The notes under the pieces are model-generated. The model worked only from the letters and a program-made list of their open reading frames with translations. It was not told where the DNA came from and ran no database searches. The translations under genes and the position numbers were made by a program. Below are positions 13,102-26,390 of a stretch of DNA of 64,000 bases, in pieces. Source of the stretch: Albifimbria verrucaria (taxonomy: Eukaryota; Ascomycota; Sordariomycetes; Hypocreales; Stachybotryaceae); contig JAHREC010000018.1 of the NCBI GenBank assembly GCA_020081605.1, forward strand, positions 4,836,001 to 4,900,000. Reading direction: 5' to 3'. Each line of letters starts with the position of its first letter. The first letter of the stretch is position 1.

Positions 13102-15250
13102 ATGGTCAAACAGGGAAAGGCAGCACCCAAGCTGCCAATCCGGCAAATGGTGATCCTCGGTAAGGCTACCCCCGTTCCTCTCATATATCCATGAATACAG
13201 GCCGAATGAGTTTTGTTACCTGTTACAGTCCATCGGCTTGTCTAGAAATGTTGGGTCGTTGCCATTCCAAGTGGAAAGCGTAATCTTGGTTGGTCTTCGA
13301 TGTTGAAAACGCGAACATGGGTTATTGCAGGCACAGCTTCTTACACATCCAGGCAGAGAATACATGACATTCTACCACCATGGGCGACTCCTATAGATTA
13401 TTAGCTCATTCGTTATGTTGTCTGTTCCAGCAACAGCGCTGCCCTCATCCCATTCTCTGGCTAACTTTGTCCCAGCCGTTGCCCGGTTCGCGGAGCCCTT
13501 GGCTTATACATCTGTTTTCCCTTACCTCCCTGAAATGATTCGCAGTTTTGGTATTGAACAGAACGAGGTGGCCAAATGGGCCGGCGTCACTTCAGCCGTC
13601 TTTTCTTTCGCCCAGAGTCTCACTGCCGTGCCGTGGGGCAAGGCTTCTGATTACTATGGCCGAAAACCTACCCTGATCGTCGGGCTTCTGTGTACCATGA
13701 TTTGCTTCGTTATTTGGGGCATGTCTACGAGTTTGACCATGGCCATCATAGTCCGAGCGGTGCAAGGAGGTGGTAATGGAAACGGTATGTTAATATGATG
13801 CTCTTTCAACTTCTATTCCTAACCAAATCTATAGTTGGCATCATCAGGACAATGGTAGCAGAAATGGTCCCTGAAAAGAGTTGCAACCCAGGGCCTTCTC
13901 GCTCATGCCTCTCGTTTGGTCGTTGGGCTCTGTCGTTGGACCTTCTTTCGGTGGTTTCCTTGCTGAACCTGCTGACAAGTTCCTGGTCTATTCGGTAAAA
14001 TCGAGTATTTCAAACGCTTCCCTACGCTCTTCCGAACCTTGTTGCCATGGTTTTCTTCCTCATCTCAGCTTCAAGTGCATTCTTATTCCTCCATGTATGT
14101 TATGACAGGACCTCGCTTAAAATAACCGATAGTGCTGGCGACTAACGTATGGTACAGGAAACCCTACCAAGCAGACGCGGAAAACGCGACCCAGGTATCT
14201 TGGTCGGAAAGCGGCTGGCACGAGCCTTTGGGCGCAGTGCTACCGTCTCTCAACGCCGGCAATCGTTTGTCGACGGAGAGGCCACCGCTCCTTTGATACC
14301 CTCTACAGTCAGGCCAACGCACAAGCAAGCGCATACTGCGCAGTCCTCCCCGGGCTATAAGGAAGTCTTCACCTATCAGACTATCCTCAACTTGGCCTCT
14401 TACTCATTCTTGGCTTTCCATTCTGTTGCATATGACCAAGTTCTCACGGTGCTCTTGAACTACCCTGTAATGGAGCACACCCCTGAGAACACCAAACTGC
14501 CACTCTACTTCAACGGAGGCTTTGGCATGAACTCTGGCGAGATCGGTACAATTTTCGCCATCTATGGTGTTGTCTGCGGACTGGTGCAATTTATCCTCTA
14601 CTCTCCTCTCGTCACCCGTTTCGGTGTCTTGCGGTGCTTTAGGGTTTGCTGTAAGTCTGCCTCACTCATACACGTAAGACTAGTGCGGTGTTCTGACAGT
14701 TCCTACAGCCATTCTTCTTCCTGTCCTTTATATACTTACTCCCTATACGTCGCTATTCCCCACCCATAAGGGCCGCATCATTGCTCTTCTCATCATTATG
14801 TTTACTAAGGCATTTGCCATCATTGTGGCCTTCCCATCCACTACCATCCTTCTCACCAACTCATGCACCTCCCTACGTGTTCTGGGAACTCTGAATGGGT
14901 TTGCGACCATGTTCAGCGGTTTGGGACGAGCTATTGGCCCCGCCTCAGCCGGATTGGCTTTCAGCTGGGGTGCCGATAACAACTATGCCGTTGCGGCATG
15001 GTACTTCCTTGCCATCGTGGCCTTGATTGGCGCCATCCCGGTGTTCATGATTGTTGAAGGAGCAGGCCCGACAGCTTCTGTCGAGAACAGCGACAATGAA
15101 GACAGTGACAGCATCGATGACAGTGGTGTCTTTTTGCCCAATGAATCTGCCGTCGTGGATGATGAAGATGAGCAGAGCAGTCCTGAAGCGCCCCTGCTTA
15201 GCAAGAGACGGGGCAACGGTTACAACACGCTCCAAGAAGGGTCGCGATAG
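13102..15250 (+). CDS. MFS transporter, DHA1/ZIF-like (three 1-base frame breaks)
   Basis: A major facilitator with 12 predicted helices, related to fungal drug:H+ antiporter-type and zinc-induced-facilitator-like carriers; the substrate is unknown. Exons are 13102-13159, 13476-13784, 13835-14094, 14158-14650 and 14709-15250. The MFS signature between helices 2 and 3 is present as GKASDYYGRKPT, and helix 1 reads RFAEPLAYTSVFPYLPEMI, typical of this branch. The long cytosolic loop (about residues 230-290) and the acidic C-terminal tail (SDNEDSDSIDD) are family-like. Exon 3 has three single-base losses (near 13875-13880, 13981-13984 and 14020-14023). With them the phases close at about 554 residues. 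Intron 1 is unusually long at 316 nt for this locus and might hide a small exon. Confidence 0.8.
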
Positions 15251-16282
15251 AGCGCATTCGCAAAGAAAAAGGACATAGAGCATACGGTCTAGGTGGGCAA
15301 TCCACCCTTTCAGTAGTACACGCTTGTCATTCCCCGTCTCGCGTTTGGTTTCTCATATCCAAGGTCTGCTCCTTAGCATTTTACGGCGTTGTACAACTTT
15401 TTCTTGAAAAGGTATAATTGATGATGCGATGTAAACATGGACAATGATTTGCATGCTATCAACATTTTGGATACCCTAATGTCTCGAGTTGATAGTTTGA
15501 GATGATCTTGAGTACATTACGTAGGTAAGCGGTTGGGTCAGAAGCACCACCGCAAGCTACATATACGTTAAATTAATAAACAGATTTGATAATGAACACT
15601 TTTCTTAGAGACCGATACATGTGTCCTGGATTTTAGCATTCTTTGTGAATTTTTCATAATTGGGAGCGTATCTTTTAGTACTTTTTGTTTTGGCTCATTC
15701 GTATGGCAATGATTTGTGGTCGCTTCCTATTTGTTGTCATGTTCGACTATGCATATGCATGGTTCATTACCACAAGTAAGAGACTCGATAGCTTCACAAT
15801 TTTAAACAGGATCAGCACTCACAGAACCGAGCCATACTGTGGCCAAAATGGAAAAGGAGCAGTATATGCCCTACGGTGCTGCTTTTAAGATAAAAATATT
15901 CAATCTCAAATAATAGTAATGCATGCATAATACCAGCTAAACTGAGGCGTAGATACGAATACAACGCCGGCATTGTCCACCAATCCTTACCCATGCTACA
16001 CAAAGCAAAACCCATAATCCAGTCAACCTGCGTTCCCATGTAATGATTTTAGCTTCCGTGAGAGAAAGAGAGAAAAAGAAGAAGATGATAATAATAATAA
16101 TAATAATAAAGAAGTACAACTCCTTCGCCATGCTAGACCATCCTTGCATGATTTTACATGATGTGAATTAAACAAACTCCCCAGACAAGCCCAGTACGTG
16201 TAAAGAAAATAAGGAATGATTTAATAAGAGGCCGTCGAGGCTCTTGCCAGTTCGTCGTAAGTTGGCTTGGTTGTGCGCCTAT
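15251..16282. other. Convergent 3' intergenic region
   Basis: AT-rich spacer between two genes facing tail to tail. It contains a TAA/ATA trinucleotide microsatellite at about 16086-16110. No gene is seen. Confidence 0.6.
16086..16110. repeat. ATA trinucleotide microsatellite
   Basis: About eight ATA/TAA units in the convergent spacer. Confidence 0.85.
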
Positions 16283-17462
16283 TTAGGAAACGTATGAAGG
16301 GCTGCCGGCATACGTGTTGCTCGCCGAGAAGCCCTCACGCTCATACCAGTGCCAATGGTTGTTGTTAGGATATCTAGGTGGAAGCAAGTGGTCCCCGTGT
16401 ACGTGAGGAACCCAGCCTGGCTCTTCTGAATACCGCAGATAGCCCAGTTCGCCGTCGGGAACATCGTCTTCACGAAACCGTTCCAGGTCGGCCTCCATAT
16501 CGCTGAGGCGCAAGTACTCCTTCCCAACCCAGCTATCGATAATCTCGGCGATTTGCCGAAACCCCTCGGTATGACCCCGCAATGGCGAGCCTTGAGTCCG
16601 CAGTTGATGAAGAGGAAGCTGTGGATCATTTCGTGCAGAAACGTCGAAATCAGTAGCCGGCGGTTGTACTTGGTGTCTTTCAATATGGGCGACGATAGAA
16701 CAATGAGCGTCTCATAACCCCTAGACGAGCGCTCCGACGTAGCGCAGTGGTCCCGACGATGTGGCTCTGGTACTGGGAGCTGGCGGGGTGGCTCCAGTCC
16801 CAATCGACCCGCTGCGACAGCTTGTTGGCAAAGAATAATTCATTTGCGGCGTAGAAAATGCTCCGCAAGGCATCGTTGTCGAGAGGAAATTCGGCCGCTC
16901 GAGATTTGGGGTTGATCAACGTCTTGAGGATGCGCTCGTGTTTGGAATCGGGATATCTTCGACGAAAGCTCGCAACATGATGCCTCACGAGATCTGCTGC
17001 GGCGAGATCGCCGAGCATGATCCCTTCTTCGTCAAAGCAGGAGTGCTGTGAGGTATCGGAAGATATGGACAGGCCCGACTGGGTTCTCTCCATGGGGCAG
17101 GCAACATCAGCACTGGTGGGTTCCGGAGTCGGAGAGTGTTCCCGGATGATGAGGAAAGCCGGCTGCTTGGGTTGGATGGGTTCGTTGACTGGAAATGAAA
17201 GAGCGTCGTCATAGTCAAAGTAAGGCTGGGGACTCTCGCCCAAATACTCGAGCCTTGCTCTTTTGGAGAAGTTCCTGAAGTCATGATGGTCGCTCCTCCG
17301 ACTGACTAACCCTCCGCTTTCCACCTTCGAAATAAGGATCTGTAGCGCTTCTTTCAAGCGGGCGCGCTCCGCCGCCAACCCAAAAGGCCATGGAACATGC
17401 TCAGTCCAAGCTTCCTTCGGACAGATTAGAGAGATAAGGAGAGGAAGAGGTGGTAGCGTCAA
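16283..17462 (-). CDS. SprT-like zinc metalloprotease (two G-run losses, 5' end unsure)
   Basis: SprT-like (SprT/Spartan) proteins are zinc proteases; Spartan removes DNA-protein crosslinks. The catalytic HExxH is seen as LLISTFLHEMIHSFLF, preceded by ETLIVLSSPIL and followed by a basic/aromatic C-terminal tail ending in GYLRYSEEPGWVPHV. The upstream 200 residues are low complexity and not conserved. The frame shifts twice on the minus strand: at the G run giving LGGYETL (near 16730) and at the one giving CGGHTEGF (near 16577). Both are explained by one lost base. No ATG opens the N-terminal frame, which runs back to about 17492 without a stop, so the start may lie in an upstream exon or behind another lost base. 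The 5' boundary given is provisional. Confidence 0.72.
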
Positions 17463-19615
17463 GAGCGAACGAAAGACTCGCAGGCCAGTTCAGTGTTTCG
17501 CCGGGGGTCAGCAATCAGCGGGTGGGCGAGCCAATGATGAGCGAGCGCTTAGGAACTGCGAATGAAATACGTAAAAGCCGTCGATGAGAAGAACAAATAA
17601 AGCAAGACGTCAAATGCTGCCAAAGACTAAAGCAAGCAAGCGGAATGTTAAGGATGTGAGGGATAGGAAAAGTTTGAGACGCTCAAGGTCTACAACGGGA
17701 GCATGTAGTCATGGGGTGTCTCGAATTAGTAGCGACTGACTGCCGACAACAAATCATTACAGCACCGCTACGCTGCTTGCTGGGGGAACCATGCATGCAT
17801 CTAAGCCAGCCGTAGCGCGACACGACACGACTATGCTTGGATTGTCGCCTCACTATGCAGCGTACTGTACAATGCTGTAGTAGTTTCCGGGCGGCAGGGG
17901 GCAACAAGTTGGTTCCAGACTTCGAAAGGTCAACAGCCTCCCCTTTTTTGGAGAGAACTTGTTGCCATCTTCTCGTCATTGGAGTAGCGGACTGAACAAT
18001 GGGCACCCACCTTCTCCGCTTTTGCCGTCTCAATTGCTACTGTGTCAGAAGACTCGTGGGACTTGCAAGACCAGGACCGAGTTTGTCCTGGGTTGTGGGA
18101 GGATGACTGGAGTGGTGTGTGCCATGCAAAGCTGTGTGGCCAATCCAGCGGTGTGCAGTATGCAGCAGGGCGGCTGCGCCGGTTCGCTACAAACGCACTG
18201 CACTGCACCTCAATACAAGACAAGACAAGACGTGACCCAGGCAGGCCACCACGGCCCCACCTATGCTGGTCCGCGATGGGGACTTGGTCTTTGAGTGGTC
18301 TGGGCGAGGACATGTACTGCAGATATCGATGAATTGCATACGGCGGCAGAGGCTGATGCAGAGTGTTCCGTGGTGGAATCATGCAAGCCAGTGACTCTGA
18401 ATCAAGTCGACAACGCAAGGAGCGATTTTCCGCCAACCTTCAGGGAGCTGAGCCATAACCATGGCCGATGGAGAGCAAAGGAAACCGGTGTGCAAAAGGT
18501 GTGGTGGCGGCTGCGGGCCATGAAGCGGGAGGCCTGGCGCGCACATTCCAATAGCTGATCCGTGATCGTCACATTCAACGGGAGTGCATGCGATGCACAG
18601 ACGACAGGCCCATGCAACGCTGGAGGAAACAAAGCAAATAGATGGTTCGTAACAAGCCGGGGCCGTGTTGCAGACGGTGGTGAGGACGGTGACGTCTCAC
18701 TGGATTTGATATAAGAACAGGTCCAGGATAGGATGGATGAGCGTCAGACGAGGCGAATAATAAGGCTTAGCACGGGGAGCAAGGCAGTCCAACGGAAAGT
18801 GCAAGGCGCGAGCTTGGTGGGGAAGGTACGGGGCACGGAGTACAGCACACTAATGTTGCGACTTACAGGCAGGCGCATGGCTGGGTGACTGGAGCGCTCC
18901 TGCCCTCGCCTCTAAACTAGGTTACCCTGCGTTCTATCTGCGACGTTTCTGCAGCCAAGATCCAGACTTTGGTGTTATTGCAACCTCTTATTAGCCGAAG
19001 TTGCCATCGTCCCACAGCATTAGGGACGTCGTCTCTGCTGGCTCGTGATGGCCCAATCGGAGGGGCGAGGTAGTTTGACAGGTCAAACTGGGGTGACATT
19101 GCGCCAGGAGGAAGACTTGCTGCATCCAGGTGTATTGATGCTGTGCAACAGGCCCAGACCATCCGTCAGCCAGTCAAGGATATTTGTCTTCACCACCAGC
19201 GCTCATCGCTGCCCACTCCCATTCGTATACTGTCACGGGACATCCACTAAAGGATGTGAAGCTGGCAAGTGAGCTACTGGATCGCCGTCCAATTCCTTCG
19301 CCAAGACGACAGAGGAATCCAGATGCACCAACTGCTAGTTCAAGTCTTTGAGATACCGGTTAATACGCAACTGGGCCCATCTCGCAAATGATCGGCCAAC
19401 GGGTATAATAGCGCGCGAAGTGGCCCATGTTGGTTATCAGAGAGTGGACTATACGTCAGGGAGCCACTTTACCGCGATCACATTGCCCTTGACGATCGTT
19501 GTCCTCACTTCATCTTTCTATTACTATGTGCCAGGGCCACGATCCAAAAAGCCCCACGACCACCTATGTTTCTGCTGAAACCAACACCCACACAAGCCCT
19601 AGACCTGATCCGCTA
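17463..19615. other. 2.1-kb intergenic region
   Basis: Lies upstream of the SprT-like gene and downstream of the F-box gene, both on the minus strand. Many short open frames exist on both strands, none with a recognisable domain. It should contain the SprT-like promoter. No RNA gene was found by eye. Confidence 0.5.
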
Positions 19616-21635
19616 TCATGGTAATTGTGTCCCCATGCCCAAATTTTTCACGAAACGAACCTCTGCTGCCTGATCCTCCAAGGCTCTGCGCATATTGGTA
19701 GAGTATTCATGCCTCTGCTCCTCTTCCTCCGTCATTGATTCCCTCTCAAAGTCCTTATCTGCCCATAATGGCGCAGTCGTGAAGCTCAGAAGACCATGCT
19801 TTTCGCCTGTCCAAAATAGGATGTTATCCGTGTTTGGACGGTCGTGCCCTCGGTCGGACCGCGTGGACAATATCTTGCGAGCCAAGTCATCTGTGCCCGG
19901 CGACGATGCGAATAACGATGACTCGACTGAGTCGCTGTGACCGATTCTGTGCCACCGGCACTCCGTTATCCCGTCCCTCTCAAACCATTTGATGAGTCCC
20001 GAACCGTCCGAGAAGACAATCTTCGTGCCGTGGTTTGCCACCGAGAGAATCGTTGATGATGCCGCGCTCTGCCGATTCTTCAAGGTTGAGTTTTGAAGCA
20101 TGGCACTGCCAAGCGAGTCACCTGCCGAGCTCAGCCCGTATATCTCTAGTGCTCCTTTGCTCTTGTAACCACCACCAGCAATCAACGTTCGACCATCGCT
20201 CGATCTCTTGGCTTGTGCAACTTGATCAGCTGTAAGATCACCCATGCGACGTATCTCGTTATCCATAGTGGAGAAGGGATACGGAAGAGCCGCCAAACTC
20301 TTTATGAGAGCTCCAGAGTAAATCGAACCAACGATGGCGGGGAACTTGCGACGATCATAATGCAAAATGTTGGAGAACCGGCCTGACACATAAACATCAT
20401 TCGAGACAAGACTATGTGAACCTGGCAGCGGAAGGTGCAGGATACTAATGGGCGTAGGCTGGGATAGAGACGCATACGGTGGCAGAGGTGTCGTGTCGAA
20501 GATGGCTTTCAGAACGTTTACCCCATTCCAGTGAGGCTCGTCTACGCGATCTACAACTTCGTGCCTCACCATGGCTCTCGCACGGAAGTCATGCAGATGG
20601 ATGCCAAGCGAAGTGCCAACCGTGAGCGGCACGCCCGGGTGGACGGGAGAAAGTGTCGTGATGGACCACTCAAACGACTCGCGGCTCACCACCTCCAGCC
20701 GACTCAGATCAACCTCGATAAGGTCTACAGGATCTCTTAGTGTCTGTTGTTCATGTAGGGAGGGAACAACTCACGACTCTGCACAGCGAAGAATGCCCTG
20801 TTGCGATGATTGTCCACGCTGACGCACTCCGTAACGCCTGTATCAATTCTCTTAGATCTTCGGGTATTCTCACTACCAGGACCGTCGATGAAAAGGATGC
20901 CTGGCTTGCTCTGGGCAAGGATCCCCCTTGTCTGCCTCGCGAACCATTGACGTCCCACAAACATACGGAGGCGTCGTCCAAGGGCGATACCGCGAGCATG
21001 GTGCCGGTACCATCGTCTCCGTCGTATGGGCTGAAGAGCGCTAAGCCACGTGCCTCAACGGTGGTCTGGGCCCCTCGGTCCTGGATACGTGGGGTTTCGA
21101 ACCAGCTGATGCAAGCCGGACCGTTGCGCTGGATATACTCGTCGTACCATGATATTTGCTCGCCTGGGAATACGGGATCCCAGTTGGCCATGTCCTGTAG
21201 CTCCCGGCGCCGTCCCTGCACCGGTCGGGAAGATTCGACCAGCTCCTCTTCGTCCTGGCCCCGGGAGCCTGCGCCATCATCCGATGTTATTTCCGCTTGC
21301 TTGGGTTGCTGTGAGCTGTGCGTCGAGGTATGGGCTATGGACTGGAGGTGACGCCGCTGCTTCAGCAAGTAGTACCATGCCGAGTCCTCGAAGCAGTGGC
21401 GCTTCCATAGTTCATCGTCGAGACAGAACTCCTGCAGCTTTTTGGAGACAAGCTGTAGCCTAGTAATGTAGTATGGGTCAAGGACTGGGAGAGGCGGCGT
21501 CTTGTCAGCATTGGACGGCCTGCGATACAGACGAGGAGCGAGGAGTGTGGGGAGGGACGGCTAACAGCTAAGGATGTGGAGCACAATTTCATCCGGGAGC
21601 TCGTCCCAGCGCGATGATCTGACTTGACGGGCCAT
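19616..21635 (-). CDS. F-box protein with WD40/beta-propeller-like C-terminus (one frame break, one in-frame TAG)
   Basis: Probably a substrate receptor of an SCF ubiquitin ligase. The N-terminal F-box reads WDELPDEIVLHILSC, followed after a Pro-rich insert by YITRLQLVSKKLQEFCLDDELW. The rest (about 550 residues) has propeller-like features: SVCLWDVNG, GRFSNILHYDRR, GRTLIAGGGY and ILFWTGEKHGLLS. Exons are 21635-20775 and 20733-19616 with a short 41-nt intron (20734-20774). One G is lost in the five-G run near 20923-20927, joining WDVNGSRGRQG to GILAQSKPGILF. Codon 21563-21561 is TAG inside the F-box; Leu would be expected there, and no splice solution removes it. The protein would be about 660 residues. 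Confidence 0.7.
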
Positions 21636-23101
21636 GGCGCATGGTTCCAAGTCGCAGACACGTGGCTGGTGGTCGAGACGGTGAAGCGAATTCGAACGTG
21701 GGCGTGGGAGAGAACAAAGTTGGCGGTTGGGTTGACGGGAGATGGACGCCCTTTATCGGGTCGGCGTGAAAGTCCGATCAAGGCAGCGAGCCAACGATAA
21801 GCGGCACAGCAGCCTGACTGGGGAAAGATGGGACCCAAACCGAGCCAAGACGACAAGTGCAGTACAGCACAGCACAGCACAACGCTGTCTGGGCTACCTG
21901 GCTGGCTACATGCCACCTACATACCGTAAGCCCTCCAGTTCTGTTTCCCCACACCCAACACCGCATTAGTGAATCTGACAGGTTCAAAGTCACCATCTGC
22001 ACGAACCAGGTCGTCTCACCACGACGCTCGGGTTCCTGTACGAGACGACAGCCGGCCCATGGTCCACGGGCTCATGTGCCCCCTACGCCGTCGGCAGATA
22101 GGATTGACCAAGTCGATCTCGCGCTAGACATCCATCTTACTGGGATCTCTTGGCCGCAGCGCCAGATCCAGGGTTTCATGCAATCGAAGACGAGAAGGGC
22201 ATGGTTGCAATTGACGACTGTGTGACGGCACTTGAAGTACAAGGGCCAATCCGTGCCATTTATGGACTCGTCGACATGCCTGGAGCCTTGTTGGTGCGTA
22301 CCGACCGGCGAGGAATTCCTCGTCTCGTGCATCGTCGGGCTCTGAATGGCCAGCCGGCTTCGGTGAAGCGCATCCGGTGCGATTGGGGCTTACCACCAAC
22401 CAGCACTGGATATTGACTGCCACGCATACATTACATTACATTACATTACATTACATTACATTACATTGCATTTTGCTCCTGTTGCGCATTCCGAATGGCT
22501 CCGGCCAGCTTTCCGCGGAACCGCTGCCGCTGCGAGCGTGTCCCTGACGCTGGATGGGGGTGGGCGTGGAGGAGAGTGTTGGCGGTGGCATCAAAGCTGG
22601 ACTCCTTGCGTAGCTGAGAGGGACGATCAAAAGATCCTTGTAGCTTTGCTGATGCTCGTTCAAGGCTTTTGTTGCGTGCGTGCCTGTACAGCTATTGGAA
22701 GGATTATTGACGGTGGTCTGTACGATATCCATCATGCTACAGTAAGGGCAGCTGGCAGCCTTTAGTTGCCATCTGCTCACAGAAGAATCGCTCACGTGTT
22801 GTCAACATTCACGCTCTACATTTCCATAATCTTAACTTCAATTTCTCCACGCGTTGGAAAAACTTCCTTTCCCCTGCTTCAACCCCAAACTTGCTTGCGC
22901 TGTCCTCCTGCCTCTCTCTCTCTGGTGTAGCTCTTTGACCTCTGTCTGCTCGCCATAGGATATACTCTATCGCCACTCCAAAATATCCCTTTCTACCAGA
23001 ACTTCGGTTCGTTGGGCGGATGCGCTCGTATGCATAGGTTGCATTACGCCTCTACCAGTGACCGTCCGTACCTGGTGATTCTCTACCCAGAAAACTTCCC
23101 A
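21636..23101. other. Divergent intergenic region with ATTAC microsatellite
   Basis: Spacer between the F-box gene and the next plus-strand gene. It includes a CAGCA-type run near 21858-21880 and an ATTAC pentanucleotide array at 22428-22468. No gene is supported. Confidence 0.55.
22428..22468. repeat. ATTAC pentanucleotide tandem repeat
   Basis: About eight head-to-tail ATTAC units, nearly perfect; the last one degenerates to ATTGC. Confidence 0.92.
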
Positions 23102-25722
23102 ATGGTTAGTATAGTGAGCATTACTACAATAGATTGATATATTGATCTTCACGGCCAGGACGAAACCTCAAACGACCCGCGTTCCAGCACTCCAATTAGC
23201 CGTGAGCCAGTCGCTCTGAACTACGTCAATGCCTCAACATCCTCGCGATCCAACCCTTTCGCAGCCTCCGAAGATGGAGATGAAATAGAGCTCGAAGACT
23301 TCTCTTATATCCAGCCTCCCACGAGGAATTCTCAGGGTTCTGACTATATCTTACGGACTCCAGGTCCTTGGCGACAGGGAAACGGCGATGTGCAATGTCT
23401 CACAAATACTGTTCAGCGTCCACATTCAGAATATGAGAAAGCTGCCTCGGAGTGGGAAACGGTGCATGATGAGGATGACATTGAATACAAGTCAACCTAT
23501 ACACGAGGAGCTGTGCGACCAACCAAGATGTTCGAGATTGTACTTGGCAACCGTCCGCGTCTCTCACGCCCAGGATTGAATAGAAGGAATACCATTCTCG
23601 GTCCTCCAGACATTTCTCTTCCACAGTTGCCGGATAGAGGCTTGCGTAAAGAGATTGGGAGACAATACTCCTTTGCTTCTTCATCGAGCATCTACAGTGA
23701 TTGTGACCAAGGGTGGATTGAAGAAGAAGTCCTTCTGCGCCTGGGTCTCGATATTCCCATGCACCTTAGCAGTCGGACGCGACCATCAACAGGCGTATTC
23801 GAGCGGTTACGTTGCGGCGAATTGGTCCCGAATTGTTCAAAAACATCTAGCAGTGCCAGCATTGATCGCTTCAAGTACGATGCTGGCGTTTACTCAACCT
23901 TTCTGCATCCGACCGTCGAGCGGAGGGTCAGCCACGGACCGTATCGTCATGAACCCAGTCGTGATTCACAAGATATCCTATCAGAGCCACTGGCACCCGA
24001 ACGGCCTCTCGTTTTAGGCGATTCAGGTCGACAGTACGCCTCTTTCTACAACGCTGCTGCACTTCGATCAGCTTAGAACGTTGACGATGATGTTAAGATC
24101 CCTGTTGTTAGACACAGGGAGCCGGAAAAGAAAAGTACGCGGAATGAACTTCAAGCCACATCTGATGGTATCAGAGCGTTGGCGACCAAAAGTCAACAAG
24201 ACCGCGACACCGAAGGGGACTGGAAAACGGTCACTACGGAGTATGCCAATGATTACGATGAACGACTTGATTCGAATCTCGCCCAGGCGACGGGTTTTAG
24301 TTTTGCGGATAATCCAAAAGCCTGTGAACCAATCCTCCACCAAGCTGATCATATGCCTGCACCAAAGATGATACAGCATCCTTCACAGCCCAAAAGCAAG
24401 GAATCGTACCACATCCGCAACGACAAGCAAACAAACCGTCCACTATTGGTTCCTCGATTCAGAGAGACTGACGCATGCGCGTTTCCTCAGAACTCTTGCC
24501 GGCCGAGCCCATCACAGCGTACTGCAACGGTCTTCCACAATATTGGGAAGCAGTTCCGAAGAGGAGACCGAGACACTCGGGAGAGGTTTGCTATTGAAAT
24601 GGATGTCTTGGGAGGCAGCTATATGAGCCTGGGCTCTGACGGCTCAGACGATCACGTCCTAGCTGCCAGGACAGGAACGATCACCATGACAAATGAAGAA
24701 AAATCAAGAAGTTCTGGTTTGAGATACAATGTGGGACAGATTGATCCCGTGCCTCCAATACCCAGTGTTTACAAGAAACAATCCAGGTCGGAATTTGACA
24801 TGCCTAGGGGTATGAAGTTTCCACACCAGGCGACCAAAAGCGAAGGTATATACGGCGGCCCTCAACTGCCATTTCCTTTGCTCAGCTTGCCTGAGGCAGC
24901 TGTGAAGCAATATCTGCGGAGAACAAGGGGAGAGGAAGATCACACGGATCCTGTTGGCTCGTTCATCTCCAGAGTTGGGACAAGGACCATTAGCACAGTA
25001 TCGTCGTCGAACTGTCCTCAAACACCAAGATCTACGAGGTTCAGGTTTCACGCGGGCGACTCCGATCCAAGCTTTGTGCGACCAGCCCCTGCTTATGTTG
25101 ATGATAGAAAAAGTCAAGTCTCAAATCAACCATCTAGTAAGTGCATCCTGACCTCCTAGACGAAGCAGATACTGATTGGGTTAGTGAGCAATAACAGTAG
25201 CTGCCTACGCCATTCTTCCTCCGTCCTTATGGGGACGATGCAATTGGATGACACATCTCACTTCGACGCCTCGTGGTTCAGCAAAGAGCGACGAACTGCC
25301 CAGCAGGTGCTCAGCCCCAGGTTCTTGAGACTGCGAGGCCTAGCATCCAGCGCTGGTAGGGTCCAGCCGTCAGGAAGCTAAGGACCTTACCTGACCAGAG
25401 TATTTTCTCCCCATCCGAGAATGACCTGATTGAGCTAGCAAGAGAGGACATACTCTTCCGTCGTCGATGTGACGAGTTTGAGAAAAGAAGAGAGAGGGTC
25501 ATCTTCCTCGTCATTGTGATGTTGACTGCACTCTTCCCTTTAATTGGGTTGTTGGCATTGTGGCATAAATTTGACTCGACTATTTCTTGGTACACACATG
25601 GAGAGCTCCATGACCTGACAAGAAGTCAACGGACAATGTTGAAGTGGCAGTTGTTGGTAGAGGTTATCCTTTATCCTGTCATGATTACTGCGCTGGCTGT
25701 ACATTACTCTTTACCTAACTAA
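23102..25722 (+). CDS. Fungal protein of unknown function with two C-terminal membrane helices
   Basis: I do not recognise a named family. The proposed model starts with an exon of only the ATG (23102-23104), then an intron 23105-23158 and long exons 23159-25136 and 25185-25722. The reading starts MDETSNDPRSSTPIS and gives about 839 residues. Most of it is hydrophilic, Ser/Arg-rich and probably disordered. The end has a charged helix (LAREDILFRRRCDEFEKRRE) and two hydrophobic helices (VIFLVIVMLTALFPLIGLL and LLVEVILYPVMITALAV), suggesting a tail-anchored membrane protein. Codon 24074-24076 is an in-frame TAG in mid-gene with coding on both sides. One base is also lost near 25370, before the C-terminal frame. 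The gene is likely real because the whole length keeps one frame, but the start is inferred. Confidence 0.6.
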
Positions 25723-26390
25723 GGCGAGGAGAGTGTGCAGTGCCAGACGACGAGGTTTGAACTAGTCTCAGTGGACCGGATAATCTTGGAATCAGTTTCT
25801 GTAGATAGTGTAGGACGACTGTTCCCATCGAAGTTATGTTTTCTCCGTCTCGAATTTTATGCCTCTGTTAAAGATGCTCACATGCGCTAGCGTTGGGTGA
25901 ATTAACGGCGTGCGTTAGTAGCTTTGGGGTTTGTCACGACTATTTCTAGAGCAACCAGTAACATCCAATGCTTGGTAATCCTCATGCAGCACGTTACATT
26001 TTGCAATGCTAACCCCAAGAGAGGACAGATGGTCAACCAACGCATCTTTAGCCAAATTCCCACCATTTGAACCGCTCGGAAGAATTGCCGAGTGTAGAAG
26101 GTTCAAGAATTGGCTTCTCCTCATCATACCTAGTTGAGTCTCAATGATGTCACTCGTATGGTAACGCACGTATTCACCCCACCTCGATAACACGACGCAG
26201 CATCATACATAAATAAAGGGACACATATAGCGACGCTTCCTTTATAAGAAACTTGAACATACTCAAAGTAGATTTATATTTTGAGCATTATTCAATCAAC
26301 CAAGACATAGTCTTTTTCTGAGTTGTTTCATTGAGACCTCTTTCTTGAGACATAAATCGTGACCAATAGCTTACGTTGCTATTTGCAAAC
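25723..26390. other. Intergenic, promoter of the epimerase-like gene
   Basis: AT-rich, no gene seen. The last 200 bases should be the promoter and leader of the gene starting at 26391. Confidence 0.55.

Noticed and set aside
22428..22468. CRISPR-like or telomeric array
   Set aside because: It is a simple pentanucleotide microsatellite without spacers and unlike TTAGGG.
23990..24076. An intron ending at the TAG at 24076 in the unknown membrane protein
   Set aside because: Tested donor sites (near 24026 and 24034) do not restore the downstream frame.
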